The notes under the pieces are model-generated. The model was not told the DNA's origin, made no database searches, and was given only the letters and a program-made list of their open reading frames with translations. The translations under genes were made by a program, and so were the position numbers. Positions 7,488 through 17,542 of a stretch of 64,000 nucleotides of DNA are shown here, piece by piece; within the stretch, counting starts at the first letter, position 1; each line of letters opens with the position of its first letter. Source of the stretch: JAKQIM01 sp964633225 (GTDB lineage Bacteria > Chloroflexota > Anaerolineae > Anaerolineales > UBA4823); assembly GCA_964633225.1 (NCBI GenBank), contig CAZWFQ010000006.1, forward strand, positions 1 through 64,000, written 5' to 3'.

Positions 7488-8582
7488 TTAAGACGCATCT
7501 CTCAGCAGATCGCCAGGCCTCAAATGCCTGATCCATGCCACCGGCAAAAGCACCCCCATCAGGCTGAGCAGCAGCGACAGGCCCAGCGTGGTCAGCACCA
7601 GGCTGGCATCCAACCGCGGCTCAAAGCTCATCCCTGCCAGGTCTGCGCGCAAGAAGATGAACACCATCATGGCCCCAGCAATCCCCAAGAGGGCGCCTCC
7701 CAGGGTCAGGGCCAGAGCCTGGCAGAAGAGGTAGAGCGCCAGGGCCCCACTCTGGAAGCCCGTGCAACGTAAAATGGCCAATTCTCGCCGGCGCAGCCAG
7801 GCCAGCCGGATGAGGGTATTGGTGAGGGCCAATGCTGCTGCCACAGCCAGGGTACGGATGACAATATCCATAGCGCTCAACAGGGGGTCCTTTTGGCTGA
7901 TCGAAATATAAGCCCCCTGGCCGCGCCGCGCCACGCTCAACCCGCCCGCCAGCGACTGCCCCGGCTGCAAGATGCCTTCGTCGGGGATGATGTACAGCGA
8001 CACATCGCTGCCCCAGCCCAGCAGCACCTGGGCATCGGCGATGGACACCCAGGCTTCATTATCTGCGTAAGTACCGGTATGAAAAACCCCGCCAACCTTG
8101 AACTCGCGCCCGCGAATCAGCGCCACCTGCCCGGCAGCCACCCCCAGCTTCTCTGCCAGGCGGCGGCCCAACATCGCCGTGCGCGGCGGGTCACCAGGCT
8201 GCAGGGCCTGCCCAGAGAGCATGGTGAATGTATCGAGTGACTGGTACTGCTCAGGGTCAACCCCGCGCAGCATGAGCATATCTTCCACCGAGGTCCCCAC
8301 CGTGTCATGAAGCTCAGGGATGGCCTGAGAGACCCCCAAGGCAAGCAACTGCTCTGCCACCTGGGTTGGGATACGGCTGCCATATAACTCGCCCAGCGTA
8401 TTGCTCTCCTGCACGATCAGATGCACGTCTGGCAAGGCAGCATACTCACGCCCCAGGGTCAACCGGTAGCCGCCGACAACCAGGAAAAACAAGATCGAGG
8501 CGCCGATCAACAACGTCATGGCCAGGCTCAGTTTCCAATGAGCGGCCAGATCTTGCAAGCTGTAACGGATCAGGGTGCGCAT
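7488..8582 (-). CDS. ABC transporter permease, FtsX/MacB type (second of pair)
   Basis: 364 residues with the FtsX/LolC topology: one membrane segment near the N-terminus (about 17-38), a large extracytoplasmic domain of roughly 210 residues, then three C-terminal membrane segments. The FtsX signature region (RRRELAILRCTGFQSGALALYLFCQALAL) lies in the C-terminal half. It begins 4 nt after the first permease and shares its architecture, so they probably form a heterodimer with the ATPase upstream. Such systems move lipoproteins, peptides or drugs, or act as mechanotransducers, without transporting through the membrane domain in a classical way. Substrate unknown. Confidence 0.88.
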   Translation of the reverse strand: MRTLIRYSLQDLAAHWKLSLAMTLLIGASILFFLVVGGYRLTLGREYAALPDVHLIVQESNTLGELYGSRIPTQVAEQLLALGVSQAIPELHDTVGTSVEDMLMLRGVDPEQYQSLDTFTMLSGQALQPGDPPRTAMLGRRLAEKLGVAAGQVALIRGREFKVGGVFHTGTYADNEAWVSIADAQVLLGWGSDVSLYIIPDEGILQPGQSLAGGLSVARRGQGAYISISQKDPLLSAMDIVIRTLAVAAALALTNTLIRLAWLRRRELAILRCTGFQSGALALYLFCQALALTLGGALLGIAGAMMVFIFLRADLAGMSFEPRLDASLVLTTLGLSLLLSLMGVLLPVAWIRHLRPGDLLRDAS

Positions 8583-8586
8583 CGTT

Positions 8587-9726
8587 TCACTCGCTCAGCA
8601 AAGCTGCCAGGTTCTGCTGCCCCAGGCGGCGTGTTGTCAGCCAAACAGCCAGCCAGGCGCACAGGCTGGTAAGGACCAGGCCTGGCAGAACCACCTCAGG
8701 CGAAAGGATGATCTGCACATGCATGCCATGCATCGAAAAGCTGGCTGCGGCATGTTTCCAGGTCACCAACCGGGCCAACCCCCAACCCAGCAAGTAGGCC
8801 GCCAGGGTTTGCACCAACGCCCGCCCAAACAAGAAGCCCCGCACCGCTGCGCCAGAAAATCCCACCACCCGCAGCAGGGCGATCTCGCGGCTGCGCTCGG
8901 TCAGGGTCAGGCTGGTGGCATTGAAAATACCAAAAGTGATCACACTTAAGGCCAGGATATCCATCACAATGGTGAACTTCAGCAGATCTTGCACAGCCTG
9001 GCCGTAACGGGCGTGCACGTCATGCTCCAGGTAGATGGCATAAGCCGGGCGAATGCCTTGCACGTCTTCCAGGTATGCCCGCACGCTCTCCGGATCCAGG
9101 TCTCCCGAAATGTTCAGCGCTCCCACCTGAAAGCCGCGCCGCTCTCCAAACAATGCCATGCCGGCATCATAAGTCATCCACAGCGAGGCGATCTTGCCGG
9201 CTTCGTAACGCACCTGGCCCACCAGTTGGAAAACCTGGCCGTAGAATTCAACATTCTGGCCAATCTGCCAGCCAGCCAGGGCAAAAGCCTCCTGGCTGGC
9301 AGCGATCTCGGTCATGCCAACGGGCAAGCGTCCGTCCAACAGGGCCAGGGCATAGATTTCTGTCATCGCCCCAGGCGCTACCGCAAAGACTTCCATCGTG
9401 CCATCTTGGATGCGCAGGGTGCGGAAGATGGTGGGCTCGGCGCGGCGCACACTGCGCGGGCCAAATTCAGCCTGCACTGCCGCCACCGCCAGGTCGAAGG
9501 CCTCTTGGCTCACCGTACCCTGCATGGGGTCGATTGTATCCGCAGCCAACATAACAAGGTTATGGCTGATCACCCCCGGCTGGGCCCCAAAGTCATCAAA
9601 GGCATCCGCCAGGGCCGCCGTCAGCAGGTAACTGACGACCATGATCGACAGGCTGGCAACCGTCAGCAGGCCGCTCCCCCAATCATGGCGCAGGTCTTTG
9701 AACAGGTAGCCCAAGAAGGCCAGCAT
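8587..9726 (-). CDS. ABC transporter permease, FtsX/MacB type (first of pair)
   Basis: 379 residues with the same layout as the downstream permease: an N-terminal membrane helix (LLTVASLSIMVVSYLLTAAL), an extracytoplasmic MacB-PCD-like region, and a C-terminal FtsX domain with SREIALLRVVGFSGAAVRGF. Only 4 nt separate it from both neighbours, so translation is coupled. Having two distinct permeases rather than one homodimer resembles LolCE or the Gram-positive BceB-like pairs, but the neighbours give no substrate. Confidence 0.88.
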   Translation of the reverse strand: MLAFLGYLFKDLRHDWGSGLLTVASLSIMVVSYLLTAALADAFDDFGAQPGVISHNLVMLAADTIDPMQGTVSQEAFDLAVAAVQAEFGPRSVRRAEPTIFRTLRIQDGTMEVFAVAPGAMTEIYALALLDGRLPVGMTEIAASQEAFALAGWQIGQNVEFYGQVFQLVGQVRYEAGKIASLWMTYDAGMALFGERRGFQVGALNISGDLDPESVRAYLEDVQGIRPAYAIYLEHDVHARYGQAVQDLLKFTIVMDILALSVITFGIFNATSLTLTERSREIALLRVVGFSGAAVRGFLFGRALVQTLAAYLLGWGLARLVTWKHAAASFSMHGMHVQIILSPEVVLPGLVLTSLCAWLAVWLTTRRLGQQNLAALLSE

Positions 9727-9730
9727 GCCC

Positions 9731-10429
<699 letters not shown>

Positions 10430-10437
10430 TAATAACT

Positions 10438-10443
10438 ATTATA
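10438..10443 (-). promoter_or_regulatory. -10 box (TATAAT) for the ABC/FtsX operon
   Basis: Minus-strand TATAAT is separated by eight bases from the ATG at 10429, predicting a one- or two-base leader. Divergent from the tlyA promoter about 100 bp away. Confidence 0.5.
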
Positions 10444-10535
10444 CAGGAATTCCAGGGGCTGAACGATATGAAAGCAGCAAGACCCATTCGCCAGACTGGT
10501 TGCCGCGAAGCAGTCACCGATGACGGTTTTTCGTA

Positions 10536-10541
10536 TACAAT
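10536..10541 (+). promoter_or_regulatory. -10 box (TACAAT) for tlyA, leaderless geometry
   Basis: TACAAT, overlapping TATACA, ends exactly six bases before the tlyA ATG at 10548, so +1 coincides with the start codon. The AGAGG between them is only one base from the ATG and would lie upstream of the predicted transcript, so it is unlikely to be a ribosome binding site. Confidence 0.5.
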
Positions 10542-10547
10542 AGAGGC

Positions 10548-11354
10548 ATGACAAAAACTCGTCTCGATCTCCTGCTGGTGGCACGCGGATTGGCTGAAAG
10601 CCGCGCCCTGGCCCAACGCCTGGTGATGGCCGGGCAGGTGCGCGTGGATGGGCAGGTGGCGCTCAAGCCAGCCGTGCAGGTGACCGAGGAAGCCCTGGTG
10701 ACTGTGGAGCAGGGGCCGCGCTTTGTCTCGCGCGGCGGCGAGAAGCTGGAAGCCGCCCTGGCAGGCTTCGAAGTGCCCACTACCGGGCGGGTGTGCGCCG
10801 ATGTGGGCGCCTCCACCGGCGGCTTCACCGACTGCCTCTTGCAGCACGGGGCAGCTAAAGTGTACGCCATCGACGTGGGCCAGGGCATCTTAGATTGGAA
10901 ACTGCGCCAGGACCCGCGCGTGGTGGTGATGGAAGGGACCAACGCCCGCTATGTGGAAAACCTGCCCGAGCCCGTGAGCCTGGTGACCGTCGATGCGTCT
11001 TTCATTTCATTAAAAGTACTCCTGCCTGTGATTGCAGGCTGGTTTTCCTCTGCCGCTGGCGAGGAAAGGGGTGAGGTGCTGGCCCTGGTCAAGCCGCAAT
11101 TCGAGGCCGGGCGAAGCGAGGTCAAGCGCGGCAAAGGTGTGATCCGCGATGCCGCCGTCCATCGCCAGGTGCTGCTGGACGTACTGGCTTTTGCCCAGGC
11201 GCATGGTTTTGAGGTTGGCGGCCTGCTGCGCTCCCCATTGACTGGACCCAAAGGCAATACCGAGTTCCTGGTGCGGCTGTACTGGCCGGGCAAAGAACCG
11301 GTAGACGCAATAACGCTGGTAAACGAAGTCTTGCCAGCAGAGGTGGAAAAATGA
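10548..11354 (+). CDS. tlyA: TlyA-family rRNA (cytidine-2'-O)-methyltransferase
   Basis: 268 residues: an S4 RNA-binding domain (about 4-63, opening TRLDLLLVARGLAESRALA) followed by an FtsJ-type SAM-dependent methyltransferase domain (ADVGASTGGFTDCLL for SAM, then VDASFISL and LVKPQFEAGR). The family methylates ribose 2'-OH groups of 16S and/or 23S rRNA, and some members are annotated as hemolysin A. The catalytic K-D-K-E-type residues appear in place. The downstream lipoprotein gene overlaps its stop by 4 nt. Predicted to be translated from a leaderless mRNA. Confidence 0.92.
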   Translation: MTKTRLDLLLVARGLAESRALAQRLVMAGQVRVDGQVALKPAVQVTEEALVTVEQGPRFVSRGGEKLEAALAGFEVPTTGRVCADVGASTGGFTDCLLQHGAAKVYAIDVGQGILDWKLRQDPRVVVMEGTNARYVENLPEPVSLVTVDASFISLKVLLPVIAGWFSSAAGEERGEVLALVKPQFEAGRSEVKRGKGVIRDAAVHRQVLLDVLAFAQAHGFEVGGLLRSPLTGPKGNTEFLVRLYWPGKEPVDAITLVNEVLPAEVEK

Positions 11355-12154
11355 GAATCCAAAAGCAACCCGCACAAAAACACAATCCTCCCATGCCCTG
11401 GTTTTTCAGCAGCAGGATGCTGAAAAAACGAACCGCATTTGCAGCCCTGGTCTTATGCATGGTGCTGCTGGCCGGGTGCAAGGCCGAGACGGCCGTGCCC
11501 ACAGCCACGCCTGACCTGGGCCCTGGCCAAACGCAAACCGCGCAGTATGCCGGGCTGCAGAAAACCCTGCAGGCCGGCCAGGAAGCAGTGGCCCTGCTCA
11601 CCGAGCTGGCCAGGCCCACCGCCACCCTGGCTCCCAGCCCCACCAGCGCCCCCAGCGCCACCCCCCGGCCATCCTCCACCCCCACCGCCACCCTGGCACC
11701 ATCTCCAGCAACTACGCTAGAGGTCACATCCTCGCCAGGCGTGACTGCCACGCCAAGCGTCACCGCCACGCCGAGCCGCTGCGATGCGGCTGATTTTGTG
11801 ACCGACGTCAGCGTGCCCGATAACACCGTCTTTAGCCCCGGCGAAACCTTCACCAAGACCTGGCGCGTGCGCAACAGCGGCTTTTGCGATTGGTCGGCCG
11901 ATTATGCCCTGGTCTTCTCCAGCGGCGATCAAATGGGCGCCCCCGATGAGGTTGCCCTGCCCCAAGTCGTCTTGGCAGGTGAGACGATCGACATCTCGCT
12001 TGAATTGACCGCCCCCACCCAACCCGGCACCTACACCGGCTTTTGGGCGCTGCGCAACAACGCCGGCACGCTCTTTGGCATGGGCCAAACAGCCGACATG
12101 GCCTTTTGGGTGCAGATCCAGGTGCAGGTGGCGGAAAGCCCTGGGCCATATTAG
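11351..12154 (+). CDS. lipoprotein with NBR1-type Ig-like domain (copy 1)
   Basis: Up to 267 residues. An internal ATG at 11417 (M23) gives a cleaner lipoprotein signal with a basic start and lipobox LLAGC; the upstream ATG at 11351 overlaps the tlyA stop. A low-complexity Thr/Pro/Ser linker is followed by a C-terminal beta-sandwich of about 110 residues with the NBR1 central-domain pattern (W-R-V-R-N-S-G-F-C-D-W, SSGDQMGAP, PGTYTGFWALRN, FGMG..FWV). The same domain is found in the lipoprotein at 35436-36575. In bacteria this domain is a cell-surface module of unknown ligand. Probably anchored in the membrane facing outward. Confidence 0.85.
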   Translation: MRIQKQPAQKHNPPMPWFFSSRMLKKRTAFAALVLCMVLLAGCKAETAVPTATPDLGPGQTQTAQYAGLQKTLQAGQEAVALLTELARPTATLAPSPTSAPSATPRPSSTPTATLAPSPATTLEVTSSPGVTATPSVTATPSRCDAADFVTDVSVPDNTVFSPGETFTKTWRVRNSGFCDWSADYALVFSSGDQMGAPDEVALPQVVLAGETIDISLELTAPTQPGTYTGFWALRNNAGTLFGMGQTADMAFWVQIQVQVAESPGPY

Positions 12155-12179
12155 ACCTGAGCCAAATGAAAAAATCGGT

Positions 12180-12185
12180 TATACT
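12180..12185 (+). promoter_or_regulatory. -10 box (TATACT) ahead of lepA
   Basis: TATACT lies eleven bases before the lepA ATG at 12197, predicting a leader of about five nucleotides with no ribosome binding site. It would give lepA and the genes behind it a promoter separate from tlyA. Confidence 0.45.
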
Positions 12186-12196
12186 ACAGCCCGTCT

Positions 12197-13999
12197 ATGA
12201 AAACTGACCATATTCGCAACTTTTGTATCATCGCCCACATCGACCATGGCAAATCTACCCTGGCCGACCGCTTACTGCTGCTCACTGGCACCATTACCGA
12301 GCGCGAGATGACCGGGCAGGTGTTAGACAGCATGGACCTGGAACGCGAGAAGGGCGTCACCATCAAGGCCTCGGCAGTGCGCATGGGTTACACCGCCCGC
12401 GACGGCCAGTCCTACGAATTAAACTTGATCGACACCCCCGGACACGTGGATTTTGGCTATGAGGTCAGCCGGGCTTTGGAGGCGTGCGAAGGCGCACTGC
12501 TGGTGGTAGACGCCAGCCAGGGCGTTGAAGCGCAAACGCTGGCCAACCTCTACAGTGCCCTGGAAGCCGACCTGGAAATCATCCCAGTGATCAACAAGAT
12601 CGACCTGCCTTCGGCGCGACCAGACGAGGTGGCGCAAGAGGTTGAAAGCCTGATCGGCACACCAGCCGAGCAGGTGATCTGCATCTCTGCCAAGGATGGC
12701 ATCAACATCGAGGCCGTACTGGAATCCATCGTCAGTGAGGTCCCGCCGCCCAAGGGCAACGACGATGCCCCCCTGCGGGCATTGATCTTCGACTCGCACT
12801 ACGATTCTTACAAGGGCGTGGTGGCCTACGTGCGCGTGATGGATGGGCGCATCACCCCCACCGAATCGCTGCATTTGATGGCCACCGGTTTCGACCTGAA
12901 GCCGGTTGAGATCGGCACCTTCGCACCAGAAATGCGCCCTGCCGACAGCCTGTCTGCTGGCGAGGTGGGCTACATTGCCACCGGGCTGAAGACCGTGCAC
13001 GAGTGCCGGGTGGGCGATACCATCACCAACACCCTGCAGCCCGCGGCCGAGCCGCTGCCTGGCTATCGCAAAGTGAAGCCCATGGTCTATGCCGGCATCT
13101 ACCCGGTGGAAGGCGAAGATTACGGCAATCTAAAAGAAGCGCTAGAAAAGTTACAGCTCAACGACGCCGCGCTGATCTTTGAGCCAGAGACCTCACAGGC
13201 CCTCAATTTCGGCTTCCGCTGCGGCTTTTTGGGCATGTTCCACATGGAGATCATCCAAGAACGCCTGGAACGCGAATACGACCTGGATATCATCGTCACC
13301 TCGCCCTCGGTCGAATACGAGGTGGTGATGCTAGACGGCGAGGTGCGCCTGATCGATTCGCCCGCTGAATTGCCCGAAGAGATGCTCATTTCTGAAGTGC
13401 GCGAGCCCTGGATGAACATCGAAATCTTCACCCCGGTAGAATTCTACGGCGTGATCATGGATCTGACCAAGAAGAGGCGCGGCGTCTTCGTCTCGCAAGA
13501 TTACCCCGCCCCCAACCGGGTGCAGCTCAATTTCAATATTCCCCTCTCTGAACTGATCGTAGATTTCTTCGATCTGCTGAAATCGAAAACGCGCGGTTAC
13601 GCCTCGCTGGATTACCAATTTGACGAATACCGCGCCGACGACCTGGTGAAACTGCAAATTCTGGTCAACGACGAGCCGGTGGACGCCCTGGCAACCATTG
13701 TGCACCGCAATGATGCGTACCACAAGGGACAAGCCATTATCAGCACGCTAAAAGATCTCATTCCCCGCCAGTTGTTCCTGGTGCCCATCCAGGCGTTTGC
13801 CTCTGGGCGGGTCATCTCACGCGCCAATGTCAAGCCCGTGCGCAAAGATGTTTTGGCCAAGTGTTATGGCGGCGACATCTCGCGTAAAAAGAAGCTGTTA
13901 GAAAAGCAAAAACGCGGTAAGAAGCGCATGAAGATGGTGGGGAACGTAGAGATCCCGCAGGAGGCTTTCCTGGCGGTGCTGCGCATTGGGGAGGACTAA
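12197..13999 (+). CDS. lepA: elongation factor 4 (LepA GTPase)
   Basis: Translation GTPase that acts on the ribosome, described as back-translocation and as an initiation/assembly aid. 600 residues, the standard length. GTP motifs: AHIDHGKST (P-loop), [16 protein letters not shown], and SAKDGINI. The C-terminal LepA-specific domain is present, with [26 protein letters not shown] near the end in the usual form (quoted in part: [12 protein letters not shown]). It heads a run of envelope genes with overlapping or nearly overlapping reading frames. Confidence 0.98.
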   Translation: MKTDHIRNFCIIAHIDHGKSTLADRLLLLTGTITEREMTGQVLDSMDLEREKGVTIKASAVRMGYTARDGQSYELNLIDTPGHVDFGYEVSRALEACEGALLVVDASQGVEAQTLANLYSALEADLEIIPVINKIDLPSARPDEVAQEVESLIGTPAEQVICISAKDGINIEAVLESIVSEVPPPKGNDDAPLRALIFDSHYDSYKGVVAYVRVMDGRITPTESLHLMATGFDLKPVEIGTFAPEMRPADSLSAGEVGYIATGLKTVHECRVGDTITNTLQPAAEPLPGYRKVKPMVYAGIYPVEGEDYGNLKEALEKLQLNDAALIFEPETSQALNFGFRCGFLGMFHMEIIQERLEREYDLDIIVTSPSVEYEVVMLDGEVRLIDSPAELPEEMLISEVREPWMNIEIFTPVEFYGVIMDLTKKRRGVFVSQDYPAPNRVQLNFNIPLSELIVDFFDLLKSKTRGYASLDYQFDEYRADDLVKLQILVNDEPVDALATIVHRNDAYHKGQAIISTLKDLIPRQLFLVPIQAFASGRVISRANVKPVRKDVLAKCYGGDISRKKKLLEKQKRGKKRMKMVGNVEIPQEAFLAVLRIGED

Positions 14000-15017
14000 G
14001 ATCGCTGCACCAGAGGGCAAGCAAACCTGGAAGCAAATCCTGCCCGGCGTGGTGGTCAGCCTGGTCTGCCTGGCAGTCATTTTTTCGCTGATCGACCTGG
14101 ATGACTTGCTCGAGGCCCTGCGGCAGGCCGATTTGCGCCTGTTGGGATTGGGTATACTGCTGGGGCTGGTCTGGCTGTTGGTGCGCGGCATGGTCTGGCG
14201 CACCCTGCTGCAAGAACGTGCCAGCTACAAGGATGTGTTCTTCACCCTCAATGAAGGCTATCTATTGAACAATATTCTCCCGTTCCGGCTCGGCGAGCTG
14301 GGACGGGCATTTTTATTAGGCCGCAAGACCAGCCTGGATTTCTGGCAGGTGCTGCCCACCATCCTGGTGGAGCGCACCCTGGATATGGCAATGGCCCTGG
14401 GCCTATTCCTGGGGACCCTGCCTTTTGTGGCCGGGGTAAGCTGGGCCCAGCAGGCGGCCTTGAGCGCAGCCGCCATCGTGGGGGGCGGGCTGTTATTCAT
14501 CTACATTTTAGCCCTGAACCGAGGGCGCGTGTTGAGCCTGCTGGAAAAAGCCGGGCAGCGCTGGCCCCTGGTGGGGCGGCTGTTGGGCGGGCGGGCCGAA
14601 GCTTTCATGGCTGGGTTGGCCATCGTCACCGATGGACGGTTGTTCTTGAAAGCCCTGGGCTGGAGCATGTTCAATTGGCTGTTAGGGGCGGTTCAATATT
14701 ATGTCCTGTTGTGGGCTTTTTATCCGCAAGCCCGCCCGTTATGGGCAGCTTTTTGCCTGGGGGCCGGTTCTTTGGGGTTAGCGGCGCCTTCTTCGCCAGG
14801 CGGGCTAGGTGTGTTTGAGGCCGCCATCGTGGGGGCCCTATCAGTCTTTGACAACAATATTTCCAAGGCCACCGCTTTTGCCCTCAGCACCCACCTGATC
14901 AATTATCTGCTCACCGGCCTGCTGGGAAGTTATGCCCTGGCACGCGACGGCGAAACCCTGGCCGGGCTGTACAAACAACTGCGCGCCCTGCGCCAAAAGC
15001 CCCCCGCCGAGGCCTGA
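13986..15017 (+). CDS. flippase-like membrane protein (UPF0104/LPG-synthase TM domain family)
   Basis: 343 residues with about eight hydrophobic segments. The core motifs [16 protein letters not shown] and [16 protein letters not shown] are those of the UPF0104/AglD family, integral membrane proteins associated with lipid-linked sugar or aminoacyl-lipid transfer. The start is a TTG at 13986 inside the lepA 3' end (14-base overlap); no ATG is available before the first conserved helix. A glycosyltransferase and a methyltransferase follow at once, suggesting a joint role in making or translocating an envelope glycolipid. The exact substrate cannot be read from the sequence. Confidence 0.82.
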   Translation: MGRTKIAAPEGKQTWKQILPGVVVSLVCLAVIFSLIDLDDLLEALRQADLRLLGLGILLGLVWLLVRGMVWRTLLQERASYKDVFFTLNEGYLLNNILPFRLGELGRAFLLGRKTSLDFWQVLPTILVERTLDMAMALGLFLGTLPFVAGVSWAQQAALSAAAIVGGGLLFIYILALNRGRVLSLLEKAGQRWPLVGRLLGGRAEAFMAGLAIVTDGRLFLKALGWSMFNWLLGAVQYYVLLWAFYPQARPLWAAFCLGAGSLGLAAPSSPGGLGVFEAAIVGALSVFDNNISKATAFALSTHLINYLLTGLLGSYALARDGETLAGLYKQLRALRQKPPAEA

Positions 15018-15018
15018 A

Positions 15019-16167
15019 ATGCGCATCCTGACCGCCCTGACCTATTACCGCCCGCATTACTCGGGCCTGACGATCTACGCCGAACGGCTGGCACGTGCCC
15101 TGGTGGCGCGCGGCCACACCGTCACCGTGCTGACCTCACGCTACCTGGATGGCCTGCCGGCCCAAGAGCTGCTCGACGGGGTAAATGTGGTGCGCCTGGG
15201 GGTGGGGCTGCGGGTGAGCAAAGGGGTGATCATGCCGGGCATGCTGCCCAAGGCCTGGCAATTGATCCGCCAGGCCGATGTGATCCACCTGCACCTGCCC
15301 CAGCTTGATGCCGCCCCGCTGGCCCTGCTCAGCCGCCTGCTGGGCAAACCGGTGGTGCTGACCTATCACTGTGACCTGCACCTGCCCTCCGGGCCAATCC
15401 ATGCCCTGGCCAACTGGGTCTCCACGCTGGCCAACCACATCTCAGCCGGGCTGGCCAACGTGATCGTCACCAACACCCAAGATTATGCCGAGAATTCTAC
15501 TTTCTTGCGCCGCTACCTGGGTAAGGTCCGCCCCATCCCGCCGCCGCTGGAACTGGTTCAGGCGACCGAGGCCGATGTGCAGGCCTTCTGCCTGCGAGCC
15601 AATATCCAACCCGGGCAGCGCATCATCGGCATGGCAGCGCGCCTGGCAACCGAGAAAGGCGTGGAATACCTGGTGCAGGCCATGCCCGAGGTGCTCAAAC
15701 ACCACCCCACCGCGCGCCTGCTCTACCTGGGGCAGTACCAGAATGTGATGGGCGAGGAAGCTTATGCGCGCAAGCTGGCGCCGATGATCGAGACTCTCGG
15801 CGAGCACTGGACCTTCTTGGGGAATCTCCCCGCCGCCGAAATGACGGTTTTCTTCCAGCAGTGCCAGGTGACGGTGCTGCCAAGCCTGAACAGCACCGAG
15901 TCCTTTGGCATGGTGCAGGTCGAATCGATGGCCTGCGGCACGCCGGTGGTCGCCTCTGACTTGCCCGGTGTGCGCCAGCCAGTGCGCATGACCGGCATGG
16001 GGCGCATCGTCCCGCCCAGGGATTCCGGCGCGCTGGCCCAGGCAATCAACGAGGTACTGGACAACGCCAGCGATTTCCACGGCGACCCGCAAGCCGTGGT
16101 CAAGCGCTTTTCAGCCGAGCAAATTGCGGAGGAATATGAAGAAGTGTTCAAGGAATACATTGGATGA
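15019..16167 (+). CDS. family 4 glycosyltransferase (GT-B fold)
   Basis: 382 residues, retaining GT-B enzyme probably using a nucleotide or lipid-linked sugar. The N-terminal domain opens MRILTALTYYRPHYSGLTIY; the donor-binding half has MAARLATEKGVEYLVQA, FLGNLPAAEM, and the E-x7-E-type motif ESFGMVQVESMACGTPVVAS. The start at 15019 lies 1 nt after the flippase-like stop and matches the family N-terminus; the longer upstream frame is out of context. The stop overlaps the next gene's ATG (ATGA). Likely builds an envelope glycolipid with its neighbours. Confidence 0.9.
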   Translation: MRILTALTYYRPHYSGLTIYAERLARALVARGHTVTVLTSRYLDGLPAQELLDGVNVVRLGVGLRVSKGVIMPGMLPKAWQLIRQADVIHLHLPQLDAAPLALLSRLLGKPVVLTYHCDLHLPSGPIHALANWVSTLANHISAGLANVIVTNTQDYAENSTFLRRYLGKVRPIPPPLELVQATEADVQAFCLRANIQPGQRIIGMAARLATEKGVEYLVQAMPEVLKHHPTARLLYLGQYQNVMGEEAYARKLAPMIETLGEHWTFLGNLPAAEMTVFFQQCQVTVLPSLNSTESFGMVQVESMACGTPVVASDLPGVRQPVRMTGMGRIVPPRDSGALAQAINEVLDNASDFHGDPQAVVKRFSAEQIAEEYEEVFKEYIG

Positions 16168-16952
16168 CTGACAAAGATTACCTGTGGCTGCATTTGCGCG
16201 ACCTGCCCTACTTCCGCTCGCTGGTGCGGGCGGTGGAGGCGCGCTTCTATGAAGATATTGAACTGCCCTCGCCCACGCTGGACGTAGGCTGTGGAGACGG
16301 GCACTTTACCACCGTGACCTTTGAGCGCAAGCTCGAAGTGGGCATCGACCCGTGGTGGGGGCCGCTGCGCAAAGCGCGGCGCGGCGCCGGCTACCAATTG
16401 GTGGTGCAGGGCGATGGCGGGCGCATGCCCTTTCCCGACGCCAGCTTTGCCAGCGGGATGAGCAACTCGGTGCTCGAGCACATCCCGCACGTTGAAGCCG
16501 TTTTGGCAGACACAGCCCGGGTGCTCAAACCCGGCGCGCCCTTCGTTTTCTGCGTGCCCAACCACCAGTTCCTGGCTGGGTTATCGGTCAGCAACGGGCT
16601 GGATAAGCTGGGGCTGAAAGGCCTGGGCGATGCCTACCGCCGCTTCTTCAACCGCATCTCGCGCCACGTGCACTGCGACCCGCCGGAAGTGTGGGAGAAG
16701 CGGCTGGAACAGGCCGGTTTCAAGCTGGAACGCTGGTGGCACTACTTCCCCCCAAAGGCCATGGCGGTGGTGGAATGGGGTCATTACTTTGGCCTGCCAT
16801 CCCTGCTGATCCACGCCGCAACCCGGCGTTGGCTGTTAGCCCCCACGCGCTGGAACCTGGCCCTGACCCGCCGTATCGTCCAGCCGCATTATGAGGCCGA
16901 CCCGCGCTGCGAGGACGGCGTCTACTCCTTCTATATTGCGAGGAAGATATGA
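16164..16952 (+). CDS. class I SAM-dependent methyltransferase
   Basis: 262 residues. SAM-binding motif I is LDVGCGDGHFTT, motif II region VGIDPWWG, then GRMPFPDASFASGMSNSVLEHIPH (motifs around post-I), and VLKPGAPFVFCVPN as the post-II strand, the classic Methyltransf_11 order. The C-terminal 100 residues contain a hydrophobic helix region (YFGLPSLLIHAATRRWLL) suggesting membrane association. It overlaps the glycosyltransferase gene by 4 nt, so it probably methylates a lipid or sugar product of that pathway. Confidence 0.88.
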   Translation: MTDKDYLWLHLRDLPYFRSLVRAVEARFYEDIELPSPTLDVGCGDGHFTTVTFERKLEVGIDPWWGPLRKARRGAGYQLVVQGDGGRMPFPDASFASGMSNSVLEHIPHVEAVLADTARVLKPGAPFVFCVPNHQFLAGLSVSNGLDKLGLKGLGDAYRRFFNRISRHVHCDPPEVWEKRLEQAGFKLERWWHYFPPKAMAVVEWGHYFGLPSLLIHAATRRWLLAPTRWNLALTRRIVQPHYEADPRCEDGVYSFYIARKI

Positions 16953-16968
16953 TGCCCAGGGTGCAGAG

Positions 16969-17400
16969 ATGACCGGGCGGCGCGGCCTAGATTACATCGG
17001 CGTGGGGGTGGGCGCGCTGATCATCGATGAGACAGGGCGGCTGTTCCTGGCACGCCGCGGGCCAAAAGCCAAGAACGAACGCGGCTTGTGGGAATTTCCC
17101 GGCGGCTCGGTAGAATTCGGCGAGACGCTCGCCGCCGCCTTGCAGCGCGAGATGGGCGAAGAGTTCGGCATCCAGATCGCCGTGGGCGAGCTGCTGGACG
17201 TGGTAGATCATATCCTGCCCGAAGAAGGCCAGCATTGGGTTTCACCCACCTTTCTCTGCCGCATCACCGCCGGGCAGCCGGTCATCTGCGAGCCTGGCAA
17301 GTGCGCCGAGATTGGCTGGTTTGCCCCTCACGATGTCCCCCCCGATTTGACCCTCATCACCCGCCTGAATCTGGAGCATTACCTGCTGCGTATTGGATGA
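16969..17400 (+). CDS. Nudix hydrolase (MutT/NudG-like)
   Basis: 143 residues with a perfect Nudix box: G-SVEFG-E-TLAAALQ-REMGEEFGI, preceded by LWEFPGG, which is typical of MutT-like and CTP-pyrophosphatase-like members acting on nucleotides. The start at 16969 follows the methyltransferase stop by 16 nt; upstream in-frame codons lie inside the methyltransferase gene. Last gene of the lepA to nudix run. Substrate not deducible. Confidence 0.88.
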   Translation: MTGRRGLDYIGVGVGALIIDETGRLFLARRGPKAKNERGLWEFPGGSVEFGETLAAALQREMGEEFGIQIAVGELLDVVDHILPEEGQHWVSPTFLCRITAGQPVICEPGKCAEIGWFAPHDVPPDLTLITRLNLEHYLLRIG

Positions 17401-17542
17401 GGTCGAAGCCCGCCAGACGCCTGACCTGGCACATATTGTGCAACCAGAAAAGCGGGGATTTTTCCTCCTGCTTCTGCTTGACGGGTTTTTTGGAATATGC
17501 TAGTATCATTAACTCGTATTATTAAAAAGGAGATGAATTCAC

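Noticed and set aside
10543..10547. AGAGG before tlyA as a Shine-Dalgarno sequence
   Set aside because: It is only one base from the ATG and lies upstream of the predicted transcription start.
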